The notes: generated from the letters alone by a model not told the origin. A DNA stretch of 64,000 bases from Theocolax elegans (GCA_026168455.1 CM047425.1:40878711-40942710), one strand, 5' to 3'. Positions 46,885 to 58,172 are shown, numbered from the stretch's first letter. Program-made: numbers and translations.

Positions 46885-47166
46885 ATGATGGCATCGAAAG
46901 CTCGTCGAAGAGCACCATTCAACACTAAGACTGCGATTGTTTTGAGAGCATTGTACCATTTGACCGACGAACAAAGAAAAGCGTTACTTGCGAAAGTTGA
47001 CTCTAAACTAGTTAAATATATTTGTGAATGCGTTTCAAACGTGTTGGCTGGTAACGTACCTCTTAGTAAAGTTCAGAGGAGGCTTTTTTCCTGCACTTTA
47101 AGCACCTTTTATCGGGACAGTTTTAGCAAGTCTCGTATCAAAGTGAAATATGGAGGACGCAAGAAA
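46885..47166 (+). pseudogene. Maverick small conserved ORF (QRKALL type)
   Basis: Starts with two methionines at 46885, 54 bp after the ATPase. The segment LTDEQRKALLAKVDSKLVKY, ICECVSNVLAGNVPLS and a basic tail match a short protein commonly found beside the structural genes of Polintons, whose function I do not know. The C-terminus changes frame near 47085, and the next ORF starts inside it at 47150. Confidence 0.6.
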
Positions 47167-47918
47167 AATGTTACTCGTACCTCAAGTAAGTGTGGAACGA
47201 ATGAAACAGCAGGTAAAATTGTTCAAACACCAGGTACGATGACCAGTAGACTGGATGCTAAAATGAACAATATCTTGAATTCATCAATGGACAAGCGCGA
47301 GAAATGGTATCTTTATGGACAGGTATTACAAAGATACCTACACTTTAAAAATAACGAAGCACGAATTGAAAATTTCAATGATGTGGATGTTAACGAAGTA
47401 CCTTTAACCGAAGAAACAGAGATCTTGACAGATTTGTAGTTGATAGCTTTCCAGTCAAGTTTCAATCACAAGCGGAATATTTATTACGATACTTAAGAAG
47501 GTAAGGTAAAGCATTGTGGAATGAAAATGGAAAGCTAATGATAGATGGCATGTCCGAGAAAGGTATAAATATAATTGATTTAGTGACTGACGCTGTAAGA
47601 AATAGAAAAAGACCACCGCCTTCGGGACGTGCTCAGTTTGCTACCCTGCTTCGCCAGGCATCGGTTCCTAGAGAATATATTGGAAACCTGCAAGTCTGGA
47701 AGAAAATTATCGCTTGGTTACCGTCAATACCAGCGGTTACAGAAACGAAGGGAGTTGGTACACCTATTGCTGATAAACGCAAGAGGAAAAAGAGTTCCAC
47801 TTCTTCAAGTAGTATAGAGATAGAAGAGGTAACACCTCGACACCGAACAAAAAGTTTATCTACTACAGGAAACCAAGGATTTTTTGATAAATGGAAGAGT
47901 CTGGAAGAATTTTTTTAG
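47150..47918 (+). pseudogene. Maverick conserved ORF (VPQ/VPREYIGN type)
   Basis: Starts MEDARKMLLVPQVSVERM at 47150, overlapping the previous gene. Frame changes near 47213 and 47435 and a stop at 47496 interrupt it. Landmarks are LDAKMNNIL, LYGQVLQRYL, IIDLVTDAVRNRKRPPPSG and LLRQASVPREYIGN, then a Lys/Ser-rich tail. It resembles a protein recurrent in Polintons and related transposons, between ATPase and capsid genes. Function unknown. The last 28 bp overlap the phospholipase-like ORF. Confidence 0.6.
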
Positions 47919-48354
47919 AAATGGAGGAGCTTGATAAAAATTCAAAAAGTGATGAAAAAAATGTACTGGATGCACTAATAGATTTATTACCTTTCGAAAT
48001 GCATGTACCTGGATACAAATTTTGTGGTCCCGGTACAAAACTTGCGAAACGATTAGAACGAGGAGAAGTAGATATAAATCCTTTGGATGAGGCGTGTTGC
48101 CGCCACGATATCGCTACGCTGACAAAAATACTAATCGTAGCAATGCTGATCGTGTTCTGGCTGAGTGTGCTTTTTCTCGCATGCTAGCTGGTGACACACC
48201 TAATAACGAGCGATCTCTTACCTTGATGACAGCTTGCTGTATGGTCAGTAAAATTACCTTTAAAAAATTATTTAACCGTATTAAAAAAGCCATCAAGTGC
48301 AAGGATAAGAAAAATAAGAAGAAGATAAATTCATTAAAAAATGTGAAACTATAG
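47891..48354 (+). pseudogene. Maverick phospholipase A2-like protein
   Basis: Resembles the parvoviral-type phospholipase A2 domain. The calcium-loop motif CGPGTKLAKRL and a catalytic-type CRHDI box near 48096-48110 are visible. Right after the HD the frame slips: the expected continuation (YADKNTNRSNADRVLAECAF, then RMLAGDTPNNERSL) is in the next frame from 48094. In related virus-like elements this domain is thought to help particles cross membranes. With the frameshift in the active-site helix the copy is inactive. The C-terminus is lysine-rich. Confidence 0.7.
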
Positions 48355-48378
48355 ACGAGAAAAACAACAAGGTTAAAG

Positions 48379-48883
48379 TTGAGAAAAATGAATAAAGAGT
48401 TATCACGGTTGTATTATGGGCTCCCCAAGTCCACAGTGTATGCAGGAGCTGACAAATTGTTAGGGTCAACGCGTAAATTTATTGATCCTCAAAGAGTAAT
48501 GAAATGGCTTGAGAGTCAAGACGCGTACAATAAACACAAATTGATTAGACGACGATTTGATAGGAGGGATTACAATGTACGGAATATCGATGATATTTGG
48601 GAAGCTGATTTAAAGGACTTGAGACAATTGAAATGTTATAACGATAATTACACGTACGTGTTAACAGTTATAGATATGCTTAGCAAATACGTGTGGGTCC
48701 ATCCATTACAATCTAGAAACGGTAAAAATGTTGCTAGAGGTTTTGAACGTGTTCTTAAAAATTGTAATGGTCGCATACCTGTGTATCTACAAACTGATAA
48801 GAGTAAAGAGTTTACGAGTCGTGAATTTCAAGATGTGTTACAAAAAGAAGGAATTATTTACAGAGTGCTACGCAGTCCTGATG
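48379..48883 (+). pseudogene. Maverick integrase, N-terminal and catalytic part
   Basis: Retroviral-type (rve) integrase. The first two catalytic aspartates are in WEADLKDL (48607-48609) and LQTDKSKEF (48796-48798). Also visible are YVLTVIDMLSKYVWVHPL and QKEGIIYRVLRSPDV. The gene is cut at TTAA (48884-48887) before the third catalytic residue, and the C-terminal half resumes at 56288. The residues GMTYLN ending the ORF belong to the inserted element. The start at 48379 is plausible, lying 24 bp after the preceding ORF. Confidence 0.85.
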
Positions 48884-49572
48884 TTAAGGGGATGACATAC
48901 CTGAATTAAATCCTACTATGCCGACACCTGCATATTACACGCACTATTTCTCCTATTACTATTATTTAATACAATGACAACCTATAATCGAAGTGGAGGC
49001 ATATTTGTAATACATATATTCAATAAACTATGAGTAAAAAAGTTTAATTTGCGTTAAAATGTGCTTATAATTTGAAAAGTACGATCTCAAACATAACCTC
49101 TCTTAGTTAAAAGGCAACGCCGATTTAATTGATTTTGTAGAAACATGATAGATTTCTAACAAATACAGTGCAGACGCATAATTTCACGATATTGGTAAAT
49201 GTTGGAACACTAAAAAAAATAGTCAAAAGTGCACGACGAAGAAATAAATAGAAAAATACGATTGGTACAAAGACGTTGGGAAGCTGGTACTGCATATTTA
49301 AAATGAAAATAAATACAGATTGCATTTACAAGTATCAAAAAACGAAGTAGAGACAATATTTTACATTATCTAATATTCATTTTTCAGTAAAAACTAGAAG
49401 GATAAATAATCGATTAAAAAATTAAACGAAAAATAAAAACGATATGCATTCCTTCTAAAAATGTGTAATTTAGCAGACGCAAGAGTAAGAAAAAGTTTAG
49501 CTACGTAGTTTGAAAAAGCATCAATAGGTGGCGATGCTGAACGTTTCCGCACAAATAGTCGACGGATTCTAT

Positions 49573-49618
49573 AGGAGGTGCGAGCACCGATTCGGGCCGT
49601 CTGCAGCTCGCACCTTCT
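49573..49618. repeat. Hairpin subrepeat, copy 1
   Basis: TAGGAGGTGCGAGC pairs with GCTCGCACCTTCTA around a 20-nt loop containing cgattcggg and ccgtctgc. The surrounding ~270-bp unit (starting aaacataacctc) recurs. Confidence 0.7.
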
Positions 49619-49843
49619 ACTTTCAAATACATTGTAATATGCAGTCACTCAATCTTGGGCGCATTATTTGTTAAATGATAATTATTTAAATTATTGTCAG
49701 CTTAAAATGGTGGTCGAGGCATATTACTATTAAATATTTTTAGTGTATAAAAATTACAAAATTTAAAAAAGAGCTAATATTTTCTAAAAATTTGAAAAAT
49801 ACGAATGGAAACATAACCTCCCTTAGTCAAAAGCGACGGATTC

Positions 49844-49891
49844 TAGGAGGTGCGTGCAGCGATTCGAGCCGTCTGCCGCACGCACCTCCTA
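49844..49891. repeat. Hairpin subrepeat, copy 2
   Basis: TAGGAGGTGCGTGC and GCACGCACCTCCTA form a perfect 14-bp stem. The stem sequence differs from copy 1 with compensation (GAGC/GCTC versus GTGC/GCAC) while the loop is conserved. Degenerate copies lie near 50130 and 51935. Confidence 0.75.
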
Positions 49892-50247
49892 CTTCCAAAT
49901 ACATTGTAATTTGCAGAGACTGAATCTTATTTGCATTAATTGTTGAATTACAAATATTTCATGTCATAATTAATAAACATTTTTTTAATAAACATAATTA
50001 GCATATTATGAATAAACATTTTAAGTGTATAACAAGTACACAATTGATATGGTGTCAAAATATCTTTAATATTTGTAAAGTACGTATTTTAACGTGTCCT
50101 CTCTTACTCTACAGCAACTGACTCTATAGAACTTGCGTGCAACAATTCGAAACGTCTGTATTTCTGTACAAGTAAAACCATTCGCGCGCTTAGAAGCTGG
50201 GAAGATAGTCGACCATACGGAACGTACAATACGACTAGCTTCCTAGA

Positions 50248-50286
<39 letters not shown>

Positions 50287-50289
<3 letters not shown>

Positions 50290-51854
50290 AACGGGGTACA
50301 ATCTTTCGCATCGGTAGGGGTAAAGGGATCGGTTGCTACGGCACTGCCTAGTTATACTCCCTAGGCGGTGCTCCGAGAGTGCGCGGCGGATTCAAATCAG
50401 TGAACCCCGCGCACGACCTACCGTTGCGATGTCCGTTAACAACCGCGAGATCACTTGCCGATCTCGCGTTTGTGTACAGCTCAAACGTCGTGAGCTGAAA
50501 AGGACCGCGAATAAATGGGATAAATTCGCGGTAAGTTTACCTCGGCCGCTCCTGAAACGGAGAGGGCGGTATTCGGGATAACGGGAATAACATACGCCGG
50601 TAATCAATATTCAAACTCGTACTTGGATATTGATTACATATGAATTTTATTCAAGTTAAAGAAATAGAAACAAAGTTTAACAAAGAACAAAGATTTAACA
50701 AAAGCCGTATATAGGCCGCGTGAGGTCTCGCGACGAGGTGCCTCTCTTTCTAGCACGCGTACGCGGTTGCCCGTTAGCTTCCTCGCCGTCGCGCGCGGAC
50801 GAGATCCGTCGATTCCTAACTTAAAGATATAGCCGTAAAGAGAGAGTCTTTACGGCTTCGGCGGCTCGCGAATGGTGCACCACGTACCTTAAATCTCGAT
50901 TCTCCCCGTCGATGCGTTCGACTTCGCCTGTTTCCCCTCTCTCCGTCGGGCTCTCGCGCGCGGCAACTTCGCCGTCCTCGCAGGTTCCTGGGAGTCGCTG
51001 GAGCTGTGCACTTAACACCAGCACGCTCACTCCACCGAGTCACTCACTCTTCACGGCGCGAAACCCAGAACCCGAGCAAGAATCCGTGTTAACGATAATT
51101 GTTCTCTTGCCACGAAATAGCAAGGAAGGCGTTACCGGCGACGTGTCTATCTACGATGACTCGCATAAACTCTCTATATACTCTCCTCAGTCGGCTTGCG
51201 CGTCGGACCATTATTAGTCCTTACGTGGCTTACGCGCGGGCTTTCCCGATCACCTACGAGCTTTTCCGATCGTCACTCGCGCTCGTTATAAGGTATAGCT
51301 TCATACGCATAAGAGTATGTAGCTTACCTTTACAATATATATATATATGGGTGGTTCTCTGTGACATCGAAGATGAAAAAAATAAATATTGCTATAACTG
51401 TGGGAATATGTTTTAGAGGTATCCAGTAGTTCTCCTGAAGCTGCGCGCGCACGTCGGGCCCGACCAGCGAAGCAGCGAACGAGCCGAAACTCGAGAGAGC
51501 TCTTCGGTACTTTATCGTGACACATTGACAACATTAGCTTGTGCGTGTGTGTGTGAGGAAAGCAACATTTTGAGCGGCAACCCAGGCGACGATTTCCATA
51601 CCGACAAGATTGGTGCACGCCTTCGCAGCAGGTGAACTGCATTACGTCTTTTATTAGTGTGCTTCCCATATCTCCACCTTCGCAACCTTTTCCCGCGCAA
51701 CTAACCGCCGCAGCTCGTACGCAGCCGAGCATTCGTATTCTAAATTCACCGCGTTTATATGCGGCTGGCGCCTAAATCCCTTTATCTATTATTATAATAA
51801 ATTATTACTATTGTTATCAATTATTACGCTCTAATCCCCAGCGTAAACGTTACA
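50287..51854. mobile_element. Solo LTR (TGTAAC...GTTACA) inside TTAA transposon 1
   Basis: Starts TGTAACGGGG directly after a (TA)n tract and ends GTTACA, giving a six-base inverted pair. It is GC-rich compared with its flanks. The 3' portion resembles the LTR-like insertion at 689-1705. No convincing target duplication, perhaps because the left flank is a microsatellite. ORFs inside (50333-51732) show no known protein. Confidence 0.55.
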
Positions 51855-52469
51855 AAATGTATATAGTAAACAATTTTGCATGAATAGTCATATCTCGACT
51901 GAGCTTGTTAGGAACTAGCAGACGACGGTTCCCTCTAGAAGGTGCGTGCACAGTTTGGCTCGACGATCACACACATCTCCTATACTTGGCAAACGGACTA
52001 CGATTTCAAGTTGCACTTCTATTAGGTTATGTTAGATTATGATATTACCATGTATTATATATTATTATGCAACTGTATCATAATAAATATAAATTTTGTA
52101 ATCAATATATACAGGATAAATAAAACATATTTGCAATTGTATTCAACGGCCTCTTCCACGGCCTATTCACCAATAACTGTTTTGCTCAGTGCTTAATTTA
52201 ATAGTGGTTAAAAACATTGAATTAAACATACTAATTAGTTGAGATAATTGTAGACATTGTGGGGAAATAAATAGTTTATTAATATTAGAAGATATTGAAG
52301 ATTTGAACAATTGAAACTCCATTTTAAACTATACAAAGTATATATGGGTTAAAACGATGGCAACGAAAATTGAACTTTAGTTATAATCTATTATAAATGA
52401 AAATTTACAATTGAATTTCAATGAAATTGAAAGTGTAAATTGAAAAATACAATACCGACTGACATTTCG

Positions 52470-52890
52470 TTACCATGAAGTGTACGTGCAGTACACGTAA
52501 CAATAAAGTGTACGTCTAGTACACGTTATCATAAAGTGTACACGTACAGTACACGTTACCATAAAGTGTGTACGTACAGTACACGGTACCATATAAAGTG
52601 TGTACGTACAGTACACGGTACCATATAAAGTGTGTACGTACAGTACACGTTTCATAAAGTGTGTACGTACAGTACACGTTTCAAAAGTGTGTACGTACAG
52701 TACACGTTTCAAAAGTGTGTACGTACAGTACACGTTTCAAAAGTGTGTACGTACAGTACACGTTTCATATAGTGTACATACACTTTATGGTAGCGTAAAG
52801 TGTATGGACAATTCACGTTACCATAAAGTGTATGTACAGTACACGTTACCATATAAAATGTACGTACAGTACATGTTACCATAAAGTACA
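52470..52890. repeat. Palindromic minisatellite
   Basis: About 13 units built on gtgtgtacgtacagtacacg. The period is about 32 bp at first, then 28-30 bp. Each unit is itself nearly self-complementary, so either strand can form a chain of hairpins. ORFs on both strands (52470-52891) are repeat artefacts. Confidence 0.9.
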
Positions 52891-53833
52891 AAAACAGTAA
52901 TATAGTACAAACAAAGTGTTCGCAAAATGCAGAGTTAGTACATATGTGCTAATAATTTAATTTTTTGTATTTATAGCAGTGTATTTATATCACACATGTA
53001 TAATCGGAAAATAGTTTGCAAATATAATTTGCCATTTGATAATATTGCTGTATATACAGTAAAGAAAACATTTGTTTATATGTATGTCTAATTACTTTAA
53101 ACTAAAATTAAAAAATTTACAGAAAGGTAAGATATTATGGTACCGTAATTATAATCAATAGAATGGTTACACATTCAATAATATTATGTACTTATAAGTT
53201 TTGCAGTAAACTATACATTTACTTTTACAGTAAATGTTATATATTTTTTTACAATCAATAATGTAAATAATTTTTACCAGCGCTGTACCTTGTTTTACAT
53301 TTTCGCTTATTAGCGCCATCTGTGGGCATGTAACTAAATATGTATTAGTATATAATACAGAGGGCGCCACAGATATTTTCTGTTAGGTTAATTTTATATA
53401 GGGTATCTATAAAACAGAACGCGCGGACCTGCACAACAATTTTTCGTCGGGTATGACATCCCCTTAAGGGGTCAAGCCTGGGTTAAATGTTTTCAATAAA
53501 TAAATAATTATTATTAGAATAATTTTTTTTTTAATTCTTCTCACATATTAATTTTTTTTACATAATATATATGTATTATACATTATATTTATCAATATAA
53601 AAAATGTTTATAATGCATTTTTAATCCTGGTTATTAAACTTATAATGATATTAAAAAATTGATTAATTTTTGCAGTTGCCGTAGGATATTGAAGCATTGA
53701 ATCCATCTTTTAATGTCTAATAAGGCTTAAAATGTTCATGGAATATATGTTTACAGACTTATGTTTTTCCTTTTCTGAAAAAAAATTAATAACAATGTAT
53801 TAAATATAAAAGTTGATAATAACAAGAAAAATA

Positions 53834-53869
53834 GTGAATGTTATGTACGTATACGTACATAACATTCAC
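53834..53869. repeat. Perfect 36-bp palindrome
   Basis: GTGAATGTTATGTACGTA followed directly by its exact inverse, no spacer. It lies inside TTAA transposon 2. Confidence 0.9.
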
Positions 53870-55108
53870 CTAAAACTTATCTTTTTGAAAATTGGGCAAC
53901 ATAAGTCCGTAGAAATATATATTTTAAAAGTTTCCCCAAAATTTCAAAGTGATTCATCAACCTGGCTCTGAAATATCCTGCGGCAAGTAAGCTAAAATCA
54001 TTAAAAAACCATTAATGAGATAAATGCATTTAAAGTTTCACTTATTAGATTTAAAGTTTTACTTATTTTATAATTCTAATACCATATTCTTCAGGTATCG
54101 TACAATTTGTATGTGTAATCTTAATAATATGTATATTTAATAGGTTTATAGTGACTTTTTTCTGGTTTTATTAATATAATACTCAGTATATTTTTTTAAT
54201 ATACATGTATTATCTAAAATAACAAAAAGTCAACTTCAAGAATCAGTTTCTTTATAAAAAGAGGAATAAAATTTTTTAAAACTAAAAGAATACTTAGCTA
54301 TTATTGAATATTAATACATGATTATTTTATATATAGTTCATGACTATTTTATATAATAATATTTATACTATGATTATTATATTATATTATATGATTATAA
54401 TTTTTATTATAAGCATTAAATTTAATTAGAAGTATGTAAAGAATGCAGTAAAAACAAATACTGTTTGACAGTTGTGTACAATATCTCTTTCTCTCTCTCT
54501 CACATGACAAGTCTTCCATAAAATTATTGATTTTTCGGATAGCTTTGTCACGTGATAGAGAAAGAGAGAGGCATATATAGTGTTACAGCTGCTAATGGAA
54601 GTGTGCACCAGCCACACGTTTGTAGTTCAGTTTTAAGCTATTATAATATCAAGTAGAATTATATATTATATATATTATATTATATAATATCTAAATAAAA
54701 TAAGTAAAAAAAACTAGTGGTTTATAAAACTGCATGAACAAATTATATCAGATAAGTATTTGCATAACCTTAAATTTATATTTTGTTTATGTCAAGAAAT
54801 TGATTCTTTGTTTCTCCATTTCAGCATAACCAATGTGTCAACACTTAGATATACAATATTTGCAGAATACAGATAAAATTATAGTAGTGTTTTGTTATGC
54901 TCAGTGTATTTGTGCTTAGTGCGATATTATGTGGTTGAAGTTATTTTATGTGTACTTATTTGTGAAAGAGTTTCAAACCTCCAATATAATTAGTATATTT
55001 CATGCCGTAAAGTACCACTCTCTATATTCTTTTGTTTCTTCTTCTGGTCGCAATTCACATGCTCTGCAAAAATATTGCTTTGGAGGAACGTCAATTACTT
55101 TTTCATTC

Positions 55109-55747
55109 TCATGCAGTATCAACACCTTGAAGAGAATTGAATCCTCGCTTCCTCCAAGAACCATCACCTGATACACTTATATGGCAATTCTGACTTGTTG
55201 AATCATATACTTGCTCGACAGTTGCTTTCATAGACTGTTTACCAACTTCTTTACAAACATTTTTTTTCTCTGTATTAATAATGTCATAATTACTGTGAGA
55301 AACTCGACTCGGCAAATCCATATTTCCACAAAAAGTAACTAAACCAGCATGCCCATGACCAAGAGTTCTCATTGTGTACACTAACGTCTATTTATTTCAT
55401 GAGCGTTACTTTTTTTCCAACTTTTCTACTTGAATCAATAACAAATACCTTAAAACAGTTTGTACATGTTATTGTTATTTTACTTCCCAAACCTCTCACA
55501 TCAACTTCAGAAAATTTAACTGTACCATGACAATTCTGACAAACTAAAAATTCTTCTAATGTTGGGAAAAGTAGTGATATATCAATAATTCTATTTTCTG
55601 TGCTACTTTCTTCAATGGTATCAGTTTTTAACTTTTTACTTGATCTGGATCAATGTTGATGGAAGTGCATCGTAGTTGGTTCTTACTGATGTTGATAATT
55701 TTTTTATGCGCAGATGTACCAGGTATTCTGTTACTTGAGTCTGGCAT
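55109..55747 (-). pseudogene. Mutator-like transposase, N-terminal fragment
   Basis: Minus strand. Begins MPDSSNRIPGTSAHKK at 55747. After frame breaks come IIDISLLFPTLEEFLVCQNC and GLGSKITITCTNC, a paired-Cys zinc ribbon. Then MRTLGHGHAGLVTFCGNMDLP and ISVSGDGSWRKRGFNS follow (55109-55381). The SGDGSWxKRGF box is typical of the Mutator-like transposase domain found in many arthropod transposons, with the Asp likely the first catalytic acid. The rest of the catalytic core is missing, so this is a dead copy. It is internal to the TTAA element whose ends it presumably once mobilised. Confidence 0.75.
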
Positions 55748-56287
55748 TTTTTTTACTGCTCTTTTTTTGTATAAACTTATAATTAATTTCTTAAAACTAA
55801 TAAAATTGAAAGTTAAAAATATACTTTTAATTTAAAATCCACTGAGTATTTACTAAAATAATGTAAATACTTTATCAATGCAGACAATATTTACTTCAAA
55901 TAGAACTGTACGTATTTGTGCAGTATATAAAAGTAAAAGGAATCATTTACTTATTAACTATTAAATTTGAATCGTATGGTAAAGTAGATTTCTACTTTAC
56001 CAAAATCTACGCTTGATAGTTGCTTCGTTTAATATACTTGTATGTAAACGTCGAAAACCTCGCAATTATTATTTTAGTTAAATTAAAATAAAATGTCTTT
56101 TTTTGCAAAAATAATTTTAGAGAAATAATGTCTATTGATGCTTACTTTATTTCAATTATAACTTGCGAAAAAATTTTTTGTTTTTTTTCAAATTTTGGGA
56201 TAATGTTTTATGTAAGAAATACTTTAAAAAAAGTTAATAAAAAAAAAATCGATTTTTTGAGCAGTTAACCCAGGCTTGACCCCTTAA

Positions 56288-56872
56288 AGCAGCAGGAGAG
56301 TTATTAGAACATTAAAAGAGAGATTGTGGAGGTTTTTCACACATACACACACAAGACGTTACATTAATGTGTTACAAAATGTGGTAACTGCATATAAGAA
56401 TAGAATAAAGCATTCATCTATCAATATGGTACCTGCTACTATTACACGTTTCAACGCTGCAAAAGCTCGTAAAAATTTGGATTTTAAAGATACTTCTAAT
56501 GCAAAGCAACGGTGTAATAAATACACGATCGGTGTTTAGTTCGTGTCAGTTGCGCGAGAAATATTTTCGCAAAAGGTTACGAAGGTGGATGGTCTGAGGA
56601 AATATTTCAAATTTATCGTATTTCTACATCTCGATACCCCGCTACATATTTTTTAAAAGATTTGGACGGCGAGGAAATTGTTGTTTATTTTTACGAGGAG
56701 GAGCTCAGTAGAGTAAGATTGGGCTTTGCTAATAAAATGTTTGAAATTGATAAAATTTGAATATCTAGAGGACGAGGCCGATCGAAGGAATACTTTGTAA
56801 AGTGGAAAGGATATCCTGAAAAATTTAATTCCTGGGTAAAAGCGAGTGATTTAACGGCATTAAAATGAAAGA
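56288..56872 (+). pseudogene. Maverick integrase, C-terminal part with chromodomain
   Basis: Resumes the gene cut at 48884. RTLKERLWRFFTHTHTRRYI and SSINMVPATITRF end the catalytic fold. After frame changes come WSEEIFQIYRIS and YFLKDLDGEEIVVYFYEEEL. A C-terminal chromodomain follows: YFVKWKGYPEKFNSWV (about 56785-56835), ending with TALK at 56870. Chromodomains at this position may direct integration to marked chromatin. A one-base shift lies right after the rejoined TTAA. The stop overlaps the start of the next gene. Confidence 0.8.
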
Positions 56873-57668
56873 TCAATTTTACATTGTACTACCGAGTAAT
56901 AGTAGTATGCAATATTTTCCGGATAATACGACAACACACTATATTACACAATTACCACAACCAGTCCGTCTGCAAGGTACATGGAGTGTGGCTATTACGG
57001 AAATTCAAGTACCTCTTACTTTTCAACATATAGTGAGTGAAGAAGATAGAACTGTGCATATGATAATCACACCCGAAATACCACCAGGAAAATCTAATCC
57101 AGAAACAATGGAGTACACGCTGAACGACGCCTCGTTTTTACATCCTCGAGTCTATAAAAGTATAGAAAGTTTAATTGAATAAATCAATAGTTTATATTGC
57201 GTTAAAGATCACTTGAAACTTTACATAGAGCGAGAAGGCTACACAGCTGTCCGTAGAATATGTGCACATCAATCTTGCTCCAAAATGTTACATTCTTTTT
57301 TTATCTCTAGAATTGTCAAAAAAGTTCTTGGATTCGACTAATCAGCTAGCGGCTTAAAGCTATTAATTGTCGATAAAGATAAATTCTTAGTTTTTGTCCG
57401 ACCGAGTAATCTATCAAATAGTTTGCCCGATATGTTAATGGTGTATACAGATATTTGTGAACCATATGTGACAGGTGATGTCCAAACGCGTTTGTTATGA
57501 GCTGTTTCGTTAAACAGTATAGATTATAGGTATGGAGGAGTTAGAATTAAAACTTTTTCTTCACCCAGGTATATACCTATATTGTTTAACAACTTTCAAA
57601 CTGTAGAAATAGATATAAGGGATTCTGGTACTTTGACATTGACGCTAGACTTTCGTCGTCAAGAATAA
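56865..57668 (+). pseudogene. Maverick capsid-type protein (probable minor capsid/penton)
   Basis: Starts MKDQFYIVLPSNSSMQYFPD, overlapping the integrase stop as ATGA. Landmarks: LPQPVRLQGTWSVAITEI, then after stops at 57180 and near 57340 LPDMLMVYTDICEPYVTGDV, RIKTFSSPRYIPILFNNF and VEIDIRDSGTLTLTLDFRR to about 57665. This protein is widely conserved in Polintons and is generally taken as a structural jelly-roll component. Which capsid role it plays is not decided here. At least three in-frame breaks. Confidence 0.7.
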
Positions 57669-57671
57669 ATA

Positions 57672-58172
57672 ATGGATTGCTACGATGAATATTTTAGTCA
57701 ACAAGGTCAACAAGTTGGTGGAGGTAGAAAAGGTGTTGGGCGTATTTACATCGGAAATCCTTATCAAAAAGGTCACGGTGGTATCGGTTCATTCCTTGCA
57801 GGAATTTTCCGAAGAGTGTTACCTCTTATTACACGCGGTGTAAAAGCTGTAGGTAAAGAAGCCTTACGTACTGGTGTGAACATCTTTTCTGACGTGACAT
57901 CTAATAATGTACCTTTAAGAGAATCATTTGAGACACGAGTTCGCGAATCAGGTAAAAATTTAAAAAGAAAAGTTAATGAAAAGTTAGACAGATTGATGGA
58001 GGGGTCAGGTTATAAAAAACAGCGCATCATCGGTACACTGCAGTTGATACCTGCAGCTTTGACAGGTCATATCAAGAGATCAATAAAGAGAAAATCAAAT
58101 AAAACTCGTAAATTGAGAAGTGATAAATCAGTCAAGAACAAGAGAAGAAAAAAAAATCACACAAAAGAATAG
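57672..58172 (+). CDS. Maverick pVI/pX-like basic protein, 166 aa
   Basis: The only Maverick gene open from start to stop. It begins MDCYDEYFSQQGQQ, four bases after the previous stop. The segment GHGGIGSFLAGIFRRVLPLI, RGVKAVGKEALRTGVNIF is an amphipathic glycine-rich helix. After RESGKNLKRKV and LMEGSGYK the C-terminus is very lysine/arginine-rich. Similar small basic proteins in Polintons and adintovirus-like elements are compared to adenovirus core or cement proteins, with DNA-binding or membrane-active roles. Whether it is expressed is unknown. Confidence 0.75.
   Translation: MDCYDEYFSQQGQQVGGGRKGVGRIYIGNPYQKGHGGIGSFLAGIFRRVLPLITRGVKAVGKEALRTGVNIFSDVTSNNVPLRESFETRVRESGKNLKRKVNEKLDRLMEGSGYKKQRIIGTLQLIPAALTGHIKRSIKRKSNKTRKLRSDKSVKNKRRKKNHTKE

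Larger units (their letters stand above)
48888..53463. mobile_element. TTAA-target DNA transposon 1, non-autonomous, in integrase
   Basis: TTAA is at 48884-48887 and 53464-53467. Inverted ends read GGGGATGACATACC (left) and, as inverse, GGGGATGTCATACC (right). No transposase. It contains hairpin-bearing subrepeats (49.0-50.2 kb and near 51.9 kb), a later LTR insertion (50287-51854) and a palindromic minisatellite (52470-52890). Kolobok or piggyBac superfamily is possible, both of which use TTAA. Confidence 0.8.
53468..56283. mobile_element. TTAA-target DNA transposon 2 (Kolobok-like)
   Basis: TTAA at 53464-53467 is shared with transposon 1, and the far one is 56284-56287. The inverted ends GGGGTCAAGCCTGGGTTAA match perfectly over 19 bases. 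It carries a truncated Mutator-like transposase on the minus strand (55109-55747), a 36-bp perfect palindrome, and AT-rich filler from 53500 to 55100. Kolobok is suggested by TTAA plus this transposase type, but superfamily assignment is an inference. Confidence 0.8.
27018..58172 (+). mobile_element. Maverick/Polinton, decayed and interrupted
   Basis: Plus-strand genes in order: PolB (27018-27383 and 42482-46015), packaging ATPase, a small QRKALL-type ORF, a second conserved ORF, phospholipase A2-like ORF, integrase (48379-48883 and 56288-56872), capsid-type protein, and pVI/pX-like basic protein. The gene complement and clustering are diagnostic of Polintons/adintovirus-like elements. About 22.5 kb of the span is later insertions: a CR1-group element with its own nested guests, and two TTAA elements. 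Cysteine protease and major capsid are not found. No terminal inverted repeats are identified. Every gene except the last has frameshifts or stops, so this is an inactive copy. Confidence 0.85.

Noticed and set aside
52470..52891. ORFs rich in YTVRTHF on both strands
   Set aside because: Pure products of the minisatellite.
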